Assembly (NCBI GenBank): GCA_965268555.1
Contig: OZ254174.1
Coordinates: 496,001 to 560,000, forward strand
Source of the DNA: AAA044-D11 sp965268555
GTDB lineage: Bacteria > Actinomycetota > Actinomycetes > Nanopelagicales > Nanopelagicaceae
Reading direction: 5' to 3'
DNA length: 64,000 nucleotides
Position 1 is the stretch's first letter, and each line of letters opens with the position of its first letter. The notes below the pieces were generated by a model that saw only the letters and a program-made list of their open reading frames with translations, did not search any database and had not been told where the DNA came from. Both the position numbers and the translations under genes were made by a program. Of this stretch, positions 25,419 through 34,024 are shown piece by piece.

Positions 25419-26915
25419 TCAAGCGATGCGCGTGCGGCGTGGTGTTGCAAAGTTCTTAGAGACTTCATCAAGTTCTAGTGAAACCTGAGCTTTAATTGCT
25501 TCTTCTGAAGCAAGTAGCGCCTTTAGCTTTGTAACAATTGCTTTGAGGTCTTTCTGTTCCGTTTCAAGTTCTAGCTTGCTGAGCTTTGTCAGACGACGAA
25601 GTGGCATATCTAGAATATAAGTAGCTTGTTCATCCGAGAGTTTGTAGGCCTTCATAAGTGCAGTCTTTGCTTCAGGTGCATCTTGAGCGGCACGGATTAA
25701 CTTAATTACCTTGTCGATATCGATGATTGCTTTGAGCAGACCATCAACAAGATTTAAGCGACTTTCGGCCTTTGCTTTACGGAACTCTGAGCGACGACGA
25801 ATTACTTCGATGCGGTGATCGATAAAGACTTGAAGCAATTCCTTTAAGCCAAGAGTTAGTGGCTTTCCGCCAACAAGAGCTACAGCGTTGATTGAGAATT
25901 GATCCTCCATTGGAGTCAATTTAAAGAGGTTGGCAAGGACATCTTCAGGTTCAAAGCCATTCTTAAGTTCAACAACCACTTTGGTTCCTTGCTGACCATC
26001 GGATAGATCAACGATGTCGGAGATACCTTGAATCTTCTTCGCCTTCACCAAATCAGCAATCTTCTCAACAATTTTCTCAGGGCCAATGTTGTAGGGGAGT
26101 TCGGTAATAACTAGACCTTGTTTTCTTGCAGTTACTTTCTCAATCGCAACTGTTGCACGAACTTTGAAAGCACCACGTCCACTTTCATAGGCTTCGACTA
26201 AGCCTTCTTTGCCAACAATTTCGCCACCTGTTGGAAAATCAGGAGCCGGAACAAATTTCATCAGCGCCTTGAGCGTCGCCTTCGGGTTTTCAATTAAATG
26301 CTTGGTTGCGGCGATTACTTCGCCCAAGTTGTGTGGTGCCATGTTTGTGGCCATACCAACTGCAATACCAGTAGCACCATTAACAAGCAGGTTTGGAAAT
26401 GCAGCAGGAAGTACTTGTGGTTCTAATAATTGACCGTCGTAGTTTGAACCAAAATCAACTGTGTTCTCATCTGACTCATCAACCATCGCCATTGCTGCGG
26501 CTGCAAGCCTAGATTCGGTGTAACGCATTGCCGCCGGACCGGCATCTAGCGATCCAAAGTTTCCGTGACCATCGATTAGTGGAAGTCGCATAGAGAAGCT
26601 TTGTGCCATACGAACCATTGCGTCATAAATAGCGCCATCGCCGTGTGGGTGCAACTTACCCATCACTTCACCAACAGCACGTGCGCACTTAACATGGCCC
26701 TTATCGGGACGAAGCCCCATTTCAGACATCTGATGCAAGATGCGACGTTGTACTGGTTTCAAACCATCACGCGCATCAGGAAGCGCACGTGAATAAATTA
26801 CTGAATATGCATATTCGAGAAAAGATTCTGACATCTCTTGCGAAACATCGATATCAATTATTCGACCTGGGTTCTCACCTGGTTTTGGGAGAACGGCTTT
26901 GGGTGTTTTTGCCAT
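25419..26915 (-). CDS. parC: Type IIA topoisomerase A subunit lacking the C-terminal domain
   Basis: Only 498 aa, against about 750-850 for normal GyrA/ParC. The breakage-reunion core is complete: HPHGDGAIYD, the catalytic Tyr132 in AAMRYTE, the tower and the coiled coil ending at the C-gate (about residue 480). The whole beta-pinwheel DNA-wrapping domain is missing. The stop is followed within eight bases by the next start, so no remnant remains. The family position of GyrA Ser83 is Gly94. It likely partners the ParE encoded at 21805. A CAAGAT box lies seven bases upstream of the ATG. Confidence 0.9.
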   Translation of the reverse strand: MAKTPKAVLPKPGENPGRIIDIDVSQEMSESFLEYAYSVIYSRALPDARDGLKPVQRRILHQMSEMGLRPDKGHVKCARAVGEVMGKLHPHGDGAIYDAMVRMAQSFSMRLPLIDGHGNFGSLDAGPAAMRYTESRLAAAAMAMVDESDENTVDFGSNYDGQLLEPQVLPAAFPNLLVNGATGIAVGMATNMAPHNLGEVIAATKHLIENPKATLKALMKFVPAPDFPTGGEIVGKEGLVEAYESGRGAFKVRATVAIEKVTARKQGLVITELPYNIGPEKIVEKIADLVKAKKIQGISDIVDLSDGQQGTKVVVELKNGFEPEDVLANLFKLTPMEDQFSINAVALVGGKPLTLGLKELLQVFIDHRIEVIRRRSEFRKAKAESRLNLVDGLLKAIIDIDKVIKLIRAAQDAPEAKTALMKAYKLSDEQATYILDMPLRRLTKLSKLELETEQKDLKAIVTKLKALLASEEAIKAQVSLELDEVSKNFATPRRTRIA

Positions 26916-26940
26916 GAGCCGTATCTTGCCAATGAACTAT

Positions 26941-27852
26941 CTAATTACTCGGTAGCGACTCGGTTGGATGAGAAGGTCTTGCCCCAACTAGCGCTACGCA
27001 CTTTGCTGCAAGGTTGGTTCCAGATTCCAGTGCTTCTAATAACGCTCCATTTTTGGCCCAGATTGAAATAAATCCGGCGGCAAAGGCATCGCCAGCACCT
27101 GTTGTGTTCACCACAGTGGTTTTCTTTGATTCAACTTGAACAAGTTGGCAACCTCGAGTTTGTCCGAGCGCACCATTTGATCCACGTTTAATTACCACGG
27201 TGTTAACGCTTTTAAGTAACTCGCTAGCAGCTTCAATTGGATTTGTTTTTCCAGTTAAGAAATGCGATTCCTCTTCATTTAAAATTATGGTGTCAATGAA
27301 TGAGAGCCATTCACTTGCAGCTTTAACTCCCACTTCCATTAAAACTCCCACAGTTGCAGGATCTAAAATTAGTGGCAGCTTTGCTTGCGCGACACGTGAA
27401 ATTATCTCTAAAACCCCGGCACGCGATTGCGGATTGATCAGCGAATATGCTGATAAGTAAACCGCACTGAATTGTGAAAGATCCGGAAGATCGCTCAATC
27501 CAAGCCCGGAGTTCGCGCCAGAGTCTGGGAACATTGTGCGTTCACCGTCGGCTCCGACAATTACCACGACCACTCCAGTGTTCGTATTTGGAATCACATT
27601 ATTCGAATGTTCCACGCCATATGCATCTAATTCTGCAAGCACCGTTTTACCAGCGGAATCATCGCCGACACGAGTGACTAAATAAGCTTTAGTTTGGTTG
27701 TGGGAAAGCCAAGAGGCCACATTTGCTGCGGCGCCGCCACCTTGCGTTGAAATTTTCGCTCGAGTTTCTAAACCCTCAACAATTGGCCGATTTAAAAGAA
27801 CTGTTACATCCAACATTATGTCGCCGATGCACAAGATTTTTTGATCAGCCAT
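26941..27852 (-). CDS. psuK: PfkB family kinase, probable pseudouridine kinase
   Basis: A 303-aa ribokinase-fold sugar kinase: ILCIGDIMLDVTVLLNRP opening, GGGAAANVASWL substrate loop, and the C-terminal NTTGAGDAFAAGF anion hole with the catalytic Asp. The assignment to pseudouridine kinase rests on its place 14 bp downstream of psuG in the same direction. It would phosphorylate pseudouridine to the 5'-phosphate that PsuG cleaves. By sequence alone it could be another nucleoside or sugar kinase. Confidence 0.8.
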   Translation of the reverse strand: MADQKILCIGDIMLDVTVLLNRPIVEGLETRAKISTQGGGAAANVASWLSHNQTKAYLVTRVGDDSAGKTVLAELDAYGVEHSNNVIPNTNTGVVVVIVGADGERTMFPDSGANSGLGLSDLPDLSQFSAVYLSAYSLINPQSRAGVLEIISRVAQAKLPLILDPATVGVLMEVGVKAASEWLSFIDTIILNEEESHFLTGKTNPIEAASELLKSVNTVVIKRGSNGALGQTRGCQLVQVESKKTTVVNTTGAGDAFAAGFISIWAKNGALLEALESGTNLAAKCVALVGARPSHPTESLPSN

Positions 27853-27866
27853 GGCTAATTATTTTT

Positions 27867-28751
27867 CTACAGCGTGCAGGCGATTTGAGCCGCCAACTTC
27901 GAATTTGCCTTGATGATTTCAATATTAACGCGAAGAGATTCACCCTTACTGGTTGTATGGAAATGTTCGAGCAGAAAGGGAGTAACAGCTTTGCCAGTTA
28001 TCTTCGCGTGTGCGGCGGCCGCAAGTCCAGCCTCCAAAATTTGATCGTGGAAAGCTTTATCCATCTCATTGGCAACTGGGTTGGCAACAATTACAGCGGT
28101 GTCATCAGTATTGAGGCCATGACGCAGCCCCCAAATTTTTGCAATCTCCTGCGAACTTTCAACTCGATGTTCGAGTTTGAAACCAGAATCAGTTAAGTAG
28201 AAACCAGGAAAGTTATTTGTCTGATAGCCAAGGACTGGAATTGCAAGTGTTTCTAATCGCTCTAGCGTCGCGGCGACATCCAAAATAGATTTTACGCCAG
28301 CGCAAACAATAATTACTTTGGTCTTAGCTAGCTCTATCAAATCGGCTGATTCGTCATAAACATGGCCGCGGTGTACTCCGCCTAAACCACCAGTTGCGAA
28401 GACATCGATATCTGCAAGGTGTGCAATATGTGATGTGGCAGCAACAGTTGTTGCGGCACTTTTGCCTTCAGCACAGATAATTGCGAGATCGCGGGTTGAA
28501 GCTTTAACAATATTGTCATCGTTGGCGATTCTATTTAGTTGATCTTCTTCTAAGCCAACGAAAATCTCACCATCAATGATCGCAATTGTTGCGGGAGTGG
28601 CTCCTTGGTCGCGAACGATCGCTTCAACTTCTTTGGCTACTTCAAGATTTGTTGGACGAGGCAGGCCATGCGAAATTATTGTGGATTCGAGGGCGACAAT
28701 CGGGCGGCCTTGACTCTTGGCGGCGGTGACTTCCTTCGAATACTTAATCAT
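27867..28751 (-). CDS. psuG: Pseudouridine-5'-phosphate glycosidase
   Basis: A 294-aa enzyme that breaks the C-C glycosidic bond of pseudouridine 5'-phosphate, giving uracil and ribose 5-phosphate. Family motifs are VALESTIISHGLPRP, TIAIIDGEIFVGL, FATGGLGGVHRG and GYQTNNFPGFY. The length fits (about 300 aa). The start ATG has TAATGT six bases upstream (28758-28763, minus strand) and no Shine-Dalgarno sequence. It forms an operon with the psuK-like gene. Confidence 0.93.
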   Translation of the reverse strand: MIKYSKEVTAAKSQGRPIVALESTIISHGLPRPTNLEVAKEVEAIVRDQGATPATIAIIDGEIFVGLEEDQLNRIANDDNIVKASTRDLAIICAEGKSAATTVAATSHIAHLADIDVFATGGLGGVHRGHVYDESADLIELAKTKVIIVCAGVKSILDVAATLERLETLAIPVLGYQTNNFPGFYLTDSGFKLEHRVESSQEIAKIWGLRHGLNTDDTAVIVANPVANEMDKAFHDQILEAGLAAAAHAKITGKAVTPFLLEHFHTTSKGESLRVNIEIIKANSKLAAQIACTL

Positions 28752-28757
28752 CTGCGC

Positions 28758-28763
28758 ACATTA
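28758..28763 (-). promoter_or_regulatory. Leaderless-type -10 (TAATGT) for psuG-psuK
   Basis: The hexamer ends six bases before the psuG ATG on the minus strand, within the 60-bp divergent gap to the phosphodiesterase gene. Confidence 0.5.
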
Positions 28764-28811
28764 CATCAGGCAATTGTGTTGTGGCTAAAAAAGTTAGGGC
28801 AAGATAGCGCT

Positions 28812-29915
28812 ATGAATCCACGGAATTTGGCAGCGCTTTCCAATTCCATATTTTCAACCCTTGAGGTTTCAGGCACTAAAAACCATCTTGGGATTGCAGA
28901 GAATCCTGGTAGGCGAGAGTGCCTGCTCTTGATTGATGGAATGGGAGCCGAGCTAATTGCGCAATACGGTTCGCAATTTCCAATCTTTAAGGAACTCACA
29001 AACTTCCCGAAATTAGATGCACATTTTCCTTCAACAACAGCAACTAATCTTTCATCGCTCGGAACTGGCACCCTTCCGGGAGTTCATGGAATGTTGGGAT
29101 ACACAGTTCGAGTTCCTAGAAGTGGTGAGCCAGGTCGGTTACTAAATTCGCTTAAATGGGATGACCGTGTTGATCCAGTTATTTGGCAGAGCGTTCCAAC
29201 TCTCTTCGAGCGAGCAGCAAACGATGGCATTACGGTTTCGCACATCGCAGCAAAACGTTATGAAGGATCTGGTTTTACGCAGGCGGCGCTCCGGGGTGCA
29301 CAATATTTGGGAGCAAATCAAATTTCCGAGATCATTGAGAAGACTGTAGAGGCGATGAAACCATCACCTTCTTTCTCATACGTTTATATAAATCATTTAG
29401 ATGCCGCAGGACATGATGATGGGGTCGGCTCAGAAAAATGGTTATTGGCTCTTGAAACAGTTTCCGAATTGATTACCGGGCTTCGAGATCGATTGCCTAA
29501 GGGGACCAGGCTCTGGGTTACGGCAGATCACGGAATGATTAATGTTGGCGAAAAAATAATTTTGGGGCAAGACAATAATCTAATGGCGAATATAACTTTG
29601 GTTGGTGGCGAACCTAGAGCTCGACATATGTACACGGGCGTCGAAAGCCTTGATGAAACCGTTGCGATATGGCGCGAAACTTTGGGAGGTAAGGCAGAGA
29701 TTTATACCCGCGAAGAGGTTATTGCTGCTGAATTATTTGGCCCTGAAACATCAATCGACAGTAGTGAGCGGATGGGCGATTTTATTGCAATAGCAAAGGA
29801 AGAAATGATTTTGATAGACCCAACTCGCATTAAAGAAGAGAGCAAAATGGTTGGGCACCATGGTGGGTTAAATCAGATTGAAGTAGATATTCCACTTCTT
29901 AGCCAACAAATTTAA
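28812..29915 (+). CDS. Alkaline phosphatase-superfamily nucleotide pyrophosphatase/phosphodiesterase
   Basis: A protein of about 367 aa of the type I phosphodiesterase/NPP fold. Metal and nucleophile regions are LLIDGMGAEL (Asp), FPSTTATNLSSLGTG (Thr nucleophile), NHLDAAGHDDG (Asp/His) and VTADHGMINVG (Asp-His), plus a late VGHHGGL His. It hydrolyses phosphodiester or pyrophosphate bonds; the substrate is unknown. The frame extends upstream to 28605 but that would run into psuG. The ATG at 28812 is next to the conserved core, with CAAGAT six bases upstream. Confidence 0.82.
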   Translation: MNPRNLAALSNSIFSTLEVSGTKNHLGIAENPGRRECLLLIDGMGAELIAQYGSQFPIFKELTNFPKLDAHFPSTTATNLSSLGTGTLPGVHGMLGYTVRVPRSGEPGRLLNSLKWDDRVDPVIWQSVPTLFERAANDGITVSHIAAKRYEGSGFTQAALRGAQYLGANQISEIIEKTVEAMKPSPSFSYVYINHLDAAGHDDGVGSEKWLLALETVSELITGLRDRLPKGTRLWVTADHGMINVGEKIILGQDNNLMANITLVGGEPRARHMYTGVESLDETVAIWRETLGGKAEIYTREEVIAAELFGPETSIDSSERMGDFIAIAKEEMILIDPTRIKEESKMVGHHGGLNQIEVDIPLLSQQI

Positions 29916-29918
29916 AGC

Positions 29919-30794
29919 TTATTCATCCTCGGTCTTTGAGCCGCCGAACATGATGTCATCCCATGATGGAAGCTTTGGGCGCTTTACAACACCATCTGAA
30001 ACTGGATCTGATTCGTCTACAACTGCAATATCAAGTTCCTCTGCGAAATACTCTTCATCCTCATCAACCACTTCAACAATCTCAGTTACTGTAATTTCTT
30101 CGCGCACCGCAACAAGTCTTGGAGCTGGCGGTGGTGGAGTTGTTGGAGAAAATGGAGTTGGGTCCGATGAATTTATAAAGCCGTGAGTCGCGGTTCTAGG
30201 TCTTGCCTCCTTGGCATCGCCGGCAATCCATCTTGCGGAATCATCTGCGGCAGTAAGAATTCGATTTCCTAATTCAAAATTCCAATTAGCTTCTGCAGTT
30301 CCATCAATATTTGGATACATGACAACGATATTCCAGGTGCCATCTGGGTTGCGGTGTGTGTTCCACTCGATCTTCTCCATATCAACGCCATGACTGGAAA
30401 GTTGAACAAACGTTGCTTCCTGCAAAGTTGGAGATGAAGCTTCACGACGCAAATTTGATTTAAGGGCAGTATCGATTACATATGCGCGCTCTTGCAGAAT
30501 TGGGCCGGCAAACTTCTCAATTTTTTCAAGTGACCAATCAGTTGTTCTAGAAATCGAAGGCATACTTTCGCCGCCACGAAGGCGTGCTTGAATTTCCTTA
30601 ACGCTAAATGATGGGCGCTCATCAATCGGTGCAACCGAAGTTAACCTTGGTTGAGTAATCGTTGATTTGAGAGCATCTGTAATTGGCAATGAATATTTAG
30701 CGCCGGAACCATCAGTTAATTCGATAGCGCCGCCATCGGCGATGCGTCCAACGAGTTGCAGCTCGGCCAGGTGGTCCTTTGATTCATCACTCAC
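29919..30794 (-). CDS. sepH: Septation protein SepH (DUF3071)
   Basis: A 291-aa actinobacterial cell-division protein. The N-terminal DUF3071 domain (about 8-170) includes the helix-turn-helix-like segment FSVKEIQARLRGGESMPSIS and WSLEKIEKFAGPILQERAYV. The C-terminal part is Pro-rich then acidic and disordered. In Streptomyces, SepH binds FtsZ and promotes filament assembly through the N-terminal domain. It starts with GTG and is divergent from the inositol-phosphatase gene, with 32 bp between starts. Confidence 0.87.
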   Translation of the reverse strand: MSDESKDHLAELQLVGRIADGGAIELTDGSGAKYSLPITDALKSTITQPRLTSVAPIDERPSFSVKEIQARLRGGESMPSISRTTDWSLEKIEKFAGPILQERAYVIDTALKSNLRREASSPTLQEATFVQLSSHGVDMEKIEWNTHRNPDGTWNIVVMYPNIDGTAEANWNFELGNRILTAADDSARWIAGDAKEARPRTATHGFINSSDPTPFSPTTPPPPAPRLVAVREEITVTEIVEVVDEDEEYFAEELDIAVVDESDPVSDGVVKRPKLPSWDDIMFGGSKTEDE

Positions 30795-30826
30795 GGGCGT
30801 AACTCTGCCACAGGGGGTGAGAAAAA

Positions 30827-31630
30827 GTGGGTAGCAACGAGTGGTTAAATTCTCCAGTGAAGAGTGAAATCAAAGCAGAACTCCTAGACCTAGCTATTTC
30901 GATTGCGAAAGAAGCAGGGGAGTTGCTTATGGCTAGACCAGATGTCTTTGATTTAGAGATGAAATCCTCAGCCATAGATTTTGCGACTCAGATGGATTTG
31001 GCAAGTGAAAAATTGATCGTCTCAAAGATATTAGAAGCCCGGCCTGATGATGGAATCATTGGTGAAGAGGGCTCATCAATTCCATCAAAATCTGGGGTTA
31101 CTTGGGTAATCGATCCGCTTGATGGCACGGTTAATTACTTCTATGGAATTGCCGGATGGAATGTGAGTATCGCTGCAAAAGATAGTGAGGGCGTGCAAGT
31201 AGGAGTTGTTTATGCGCCTTCAATAAATTCACTATGGGCCGCCACAAAAGGTGGAGGCGCAACTTGCAATGGCAAGAAAATACAGTGCAACGATCCCGTT
31301 GAATTAAATCGCGCGTTAATCGCTACTGGATTTTCTTATGATGTCGCAGATCGCGAAGCACAAGCAAAGTTAGTTTCTAAATTACTTCTAGAAATTCGCG
31401 ACCTTCGCCGTATTGGCGCCGGCGCTGCAGATTTATGTTTAGTTGCAACTGGTCGCCTTGATGCGTTCTATGAACTCGGATTAAATGAATGGGACTTAGC
31501 AGCCGGTGGATTAATCGCGACAGAGGCCGGCGCCCTTGTAACTGGCAGAAATGGTGGCCCCGCTGGAAAAGAGATGGTTATCGCGGCCGGCCCGCACTTG
31601 CACGCCCGTTTAGTTGCTGAGATTGGCTGA
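30827..31630 (+). CDS. Inositol monophosphatase family protein
   Basis: A 267-aa Mg-dependent sugar phosphatase. Metal-site motifs are IIGEEGS (Glu), WVIDPLDGTVNYFYG (Asp-Asp) and the late NEWDLAAGGLIATEAGA (Asp). The family includes inositol-1-phosphatase, histidinol phosphatase and FBPase-like members. The substrate is not decided by sequence. The GTG start has GGGGTGAG about six bases upstream. It is next to rplS, after 104 bp. Confidence 0.88.
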   Translation: MGSNEWLNSPVKSEIKAELLDLAISIAKEAGELLMARPDVFDLEMKSSAIDFATQMDLASEKLIVSKILEARPDDGIIGEEGSSIPSKSGVTWVIDPLDGTVNYFYGIAGWNVSIAAKDSEGVQVGVVYAPSINSLWAATKGGGATCNGKKIQCNDPVELNRALIATGFSYDVADREAQAKLVSKLLLEIRDLRRIGAGAADLCLVATGRLDAFYELGLNEWDLAAGGLIATEAGALVTGRNGGPAGKEMVIAAGPHLHARLVAEIG

Positions 31631-31678
31631 TACCCCGAATTGGTCGGATAGGGGTGGCTGTGGCAAGATACGTCTTCT

Positions 31679-31714
31679 GCCGAGAACACTTCGGCCAAAT
31701 CTAGATCTAGATTT
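31679..31714 (+). promoter_or_regulatory. Leader hairpin and 18-bp perfect palindrome before rplS
   Basis: A hairpin GCCGAG-AACAC-TTCGGC (31679-31695) is followed directly by the perfect palindrome AAATCTAGATCTAGATTT (31697-31714). This ends about 11 bases before the Shine-Dalgarno sequence of rplS (AAAAGGAAA). The palindrome can be a dyad operator in DNA or a hairpin in the leader RNA. The position suits control of L19 synthesis. Confidence 0.5.
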
Positions 31715-31734
31715 ACTATAGAAAAGGAAATGCC

Positions 31735-32271
31735 ATGAACGTGTTAGACGCGGTAGATGCCGCATCACTTCGCTCCGATGTTCCGACCTTCCGTTCCGGA
31801 GACGAGATCAAGATTCACGTTCGTGTTATCGAAGGCAGCAAAAGCCGTATCCAGGTTTTCCAAGGTTTAGTAATCCGTCGCCAGGGTTCAGGCGTCCGTG
31901 AGACTTTCACAATCCGCAAGCTTTCTTACGGTGTCGGAGTAGAACGTACCTTCCCAATTCACACACCTGTTATTGAGAAGTATGAAATGGTCCGTCGCGG
32001 AGATGTCCGTCGCGCAAAGCTTTATTACCTACGCGATCTTCGCGGTAAGGCATCAAAGATTAAAGAGCGCCGTGGCGTTGGTGGCGAGTTCATCGTTGAA
32101 GAAGTTATCGCAGCGCCTGTAGCAGCAGCTCCTGTAGTCGAAGCTGTCGAAGTTGTTGAAGCTCCGGTTGTTGAAGCACCGGTTGTAGAAATTGCAGAAG
32201 TTGTAGATGCTCCAGCAGTTGATGTTGTTGAGACAACTGATGCAGCTGATGAAACAACTCCAAAAGCGTAA
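31735..32271 (+). CDS. rplS: 50S ribosomal protein L19 with acidic C-terminal extension
   Basis: Residues 1-117 are a normal L19 (VPTFRSGDEIKIHVRVIEG, RIQVFQGLVIRRQGSGVRETFTIRK, KYEMVRRGDVRRAKLYYLRDLRGKASKIKERR), which sits at the 30S-50S interface. Residues 118-178 are an added Val/Ala/Glu/Pro/Asp-rich tail with repeated EAPVVE-type units and almost no basic residue. Normal L19 ends near 115-120. It has its own leader and heads the rplS-lepB-rnhB run. Confidence 0.93.
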   Translation: MNVLDAVDAASLRSDVPTFRSGDEIKIHVRVIEGSKSRIQVFQGLVIRRQGSGVRETFTIRKLSYGVGVERTFPIHTPVIEKYEMVRRGDVRRAKLYYLRDLRGKASKIKERRGVGGEFIVEEVIAAPVAAAPVVEAVEVVEAPVVEAPVVEIAEVVDAPAVDVVETTDAADETTPKA

Positions 32272-32297
32272 ATAACTTTTAGGTGCGTTTGAATTAA

Positions 32298-32981
32298 GTG
32301 CGCGCTCCAAAGAAAGGTTCGCTTCTTCGCGAACTACCAATAATTATTGTTGCGGCTTTGGTCGTATCTGTTGTTGTCAAAACTTTCTTAATTCACTTCT
32401 TTTTTATCCCATCTGGCTCGATGGAGAACACCCTTCAAATTGGTGATCGAATTGCAGTCAATAAACTTGCAAGTTATTTCAGCGATATTAAACGCGGTGA
32501 AGTTGTAGTTTTCCGAGATCCTGCAGGTTGGTTGGGAAAGCCAGCTGAAAGCACAGATCCAAAAGCGATTGCAAAAATAAAGAGTGGCCTGGTAACCGTA
32601 GGAGTACTTCCAGATCCTGCGAAGCAGTATCTAATCAAACGCACAATCGGCGTTGGCGGCGACACCGTTAAATGCTGTGATGCCAAGGGATTCTTAACTG
32701 TAAACGGCAAATCAATTAATGAGCCATATATTTTCACTGGGAATAAGCCAAGTGATAGCGACTTTAAAGTTACTGTTCCAAAGGGCTTCATCTGGGTAAT
32801 GGGTGATCATCGCGGAGCAAGTGCGGACTCAAGATTCCATACCGATGACATTCATAAAGGAATGGTTCCACTCTCATCAGTAGTAGGTCGTGCTGCCTTT
32901 GTAGTCTGGCCGTTTAATCACATTAAATTCTTAAGTGTCGGCAGCGATTTATCTAAGGTGCCCGTAGCAACAACTAAGTAA
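32298..32981 (+). CDS. lepB: Signal peptidase I
   Basis: A 227-aa membrane protease that removes signal peptides outside the membrane. One N-terminal membrane segment (about 13-35) is followed by box B with Ser41 (FFIPSGSMENTL), box D with Lys114 (YLIKRTIGVGGD), and box E (GDHRGASADSR). It starts with GTG. The position between rplS and rnhB is the common actinobacterial order. Its stop codon overlaps the rnhB ATG by one base (TAATG). Confidence 0.95.
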   Translation: MRAPKKGSLLRELPIIIVAALVVSVVVKTFLIHFFFIPSGSMENTLQIGDRIAVNKLASYFSDIKRGEVVVFRDPAGWLGKPAESTDPKAIAKIKSGLVTVGVLPDPAKQYLIKRTIGVGGDTVKCCDAKGFLTVNGKSINEPYIFTGNKPSDSDFKVTVPKGFIWVMGDHRGASADSRFHTDDIHKGMVPLSSVVGRAAFVVWPFNHIKFLSVGSDLSKVPVATTK

Positions 32982-33598
32982 TGAAAAATATTGGAAAGAT
33001 TGAATCCACGTTAATCGCTTCAGGAATTAAAGTTATTGCTGGAGTAGATGAAGCAGGGCGTGGCCCTTGTGCCGGACCACTTGTCGTCGCCGCCGTAATC
33101 CTTAAAGACCCCTTTGCGCCACAGTTAGAACGCGTACGGGATTCAAAAGAGCTTTCAGAGAAACTGCGTGAAGAGCTTTTCGATGTAGTTATTGACCAAG
33201 CAATTTCATATTCGATAATTGAGATATCAGTCGAAGAGATAGATAGCTTCGGCCTTCACAAATCCAACCTTGAAGGAATGCGCCGCGCAGTGAATTCACT
33301 TGCAGCCACCCCGGAATATGTTTTGACCGACGGTTATGCAATTGAAGGACTTGCTATCCCAAACCTTGCAGTTTGGAAGGGCGATCAAGTAGCAATTTCT
33401 ATTAGCGCCGCATCAATTCTCGCCAAGGTTTACCGCGATCGCGAGATGGTTAAGTTAGATAGTAAATTTCCAGGATACGGACTGGCAAAGCACAAGGGTT
33501 ACATAACAGCGGCCCACACCAAAGCGCTAGGGGAGCTAGGCGTTTCGGTAATTCATCGTAAATCCTTTGCAAATATCGCTGCACTTATTAACAAGTAG
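32981..33598 (+). CDS. rnhB: Ribonuclease HII
   Basis: A 205-aa endonuclease that cuts RNA in RNA/DNA hybrids and removes single ribonucleotides. Motifs are AGVDEAGRGPCAGPLVVAAV (the Asp-Glu pair), SKELSEK, TDGYAI (Asp), and ISAASILAKVYRDREM (Asp). The start overlaps the lepB stop codon by one base, which indicates translational coupling. Confidence 0.95.
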   Translation: MKNIGKIESTLIASGIKVIAGVDEAGRGPCAGPLVVAAVILKDPFAPQLERVRDSKELSEKLREELFDVVIDQAISYSIIEISVEEIDSFGLHKSNLEGMRRAVNSLAATPEYVLTDGYAIEGLAIPNLAVWKGDQVAISISAASILAKVYRDREMVKLDSKFPGYGLAKHKGYITAAHTKALGELGVSVIHRKSFANIAALINK

Positions 33599-33664
33599 GA
33601 CTAACCCACATCTCGCAGAGTTAAAATCCTCTGGTTCTAGTTATTGATTTAACCTCTGCAACCT

Positions 33665-34024
33665 ATGGGGACAAAACAATTAATAGGTGCACTTGGCGAA
33701 GATTTCGTAGCTAAGTATTTGGTCGGAAAAGATTATGAAATTTTGGATCGCAATTGGCGAATTCGGGAAGGTGAAATTGATTTAGTAGCAATCACTAAAC
33801 ACGGGGTAGTCGTTTTTGTGGAGGTGAAAACTCGCACAAACACCGCCTTTGGACATCCGCTCGAGGCTATTACTAAGGAGAAGGCCTATCGGCTGCAGCG
33901 ACTTGCTTTGGCTTGGCTTACCGTTCATCATCGATGGGGATTTGAGTACCGTATTGATGCAGCAGCAGTTTTGATTTCAAAGGGCGAGAAGTTTGAAATC
34001 GATTATCGAATTGCAGTTCTATAA
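33665..34024 (+). CDS. YraN family (UPF0102) endonuclease-like protein
   Basis: A 119-aa protein with the restriction-endonuclease-like core: LGEDFVAKYLVGKDYEILDRNWR, GEIDLVA (Asp) and VVFVEVKTRT (Glu-x-Lys). The family is almost always next to yifB/dprA, as here, and is thought to act in DNA repair or recombination. TAACCT lies nine bases before the ATG. The next gene begins directly after its stop codon. Confidence 0.88.
   Translation: MGTKQLIGALGEDFVAKYLVGKDYEILDRNWRIREGEIDLVAITKHGVVVFVEVKTRTNTAFGHPLEAITKEKAYRLQRLALAWLTVHHRWGFEYRIDAAAVLISKGEKFEIDYRIAVL

Noticed and set aside
25412..25421. Frameshift or truncation of the topoisomerase A gene
   Set aside because: The next gene starts within eight bases of the stop codon and no C-terminal-domain codons remain in any frame, so a recent frameshift is unlikely.
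27723..28196. A 157-aa plus-strand frame across the psuK/psuG junction
   Set aside because: It spans two well-supported genes on the other strand and has no family resemblance.
31630..31653. ACCCC/GGGGT stem after the inositol-phosphatase gene as a terminator
   Set aside because: It has a 14-base loop and no following T run.
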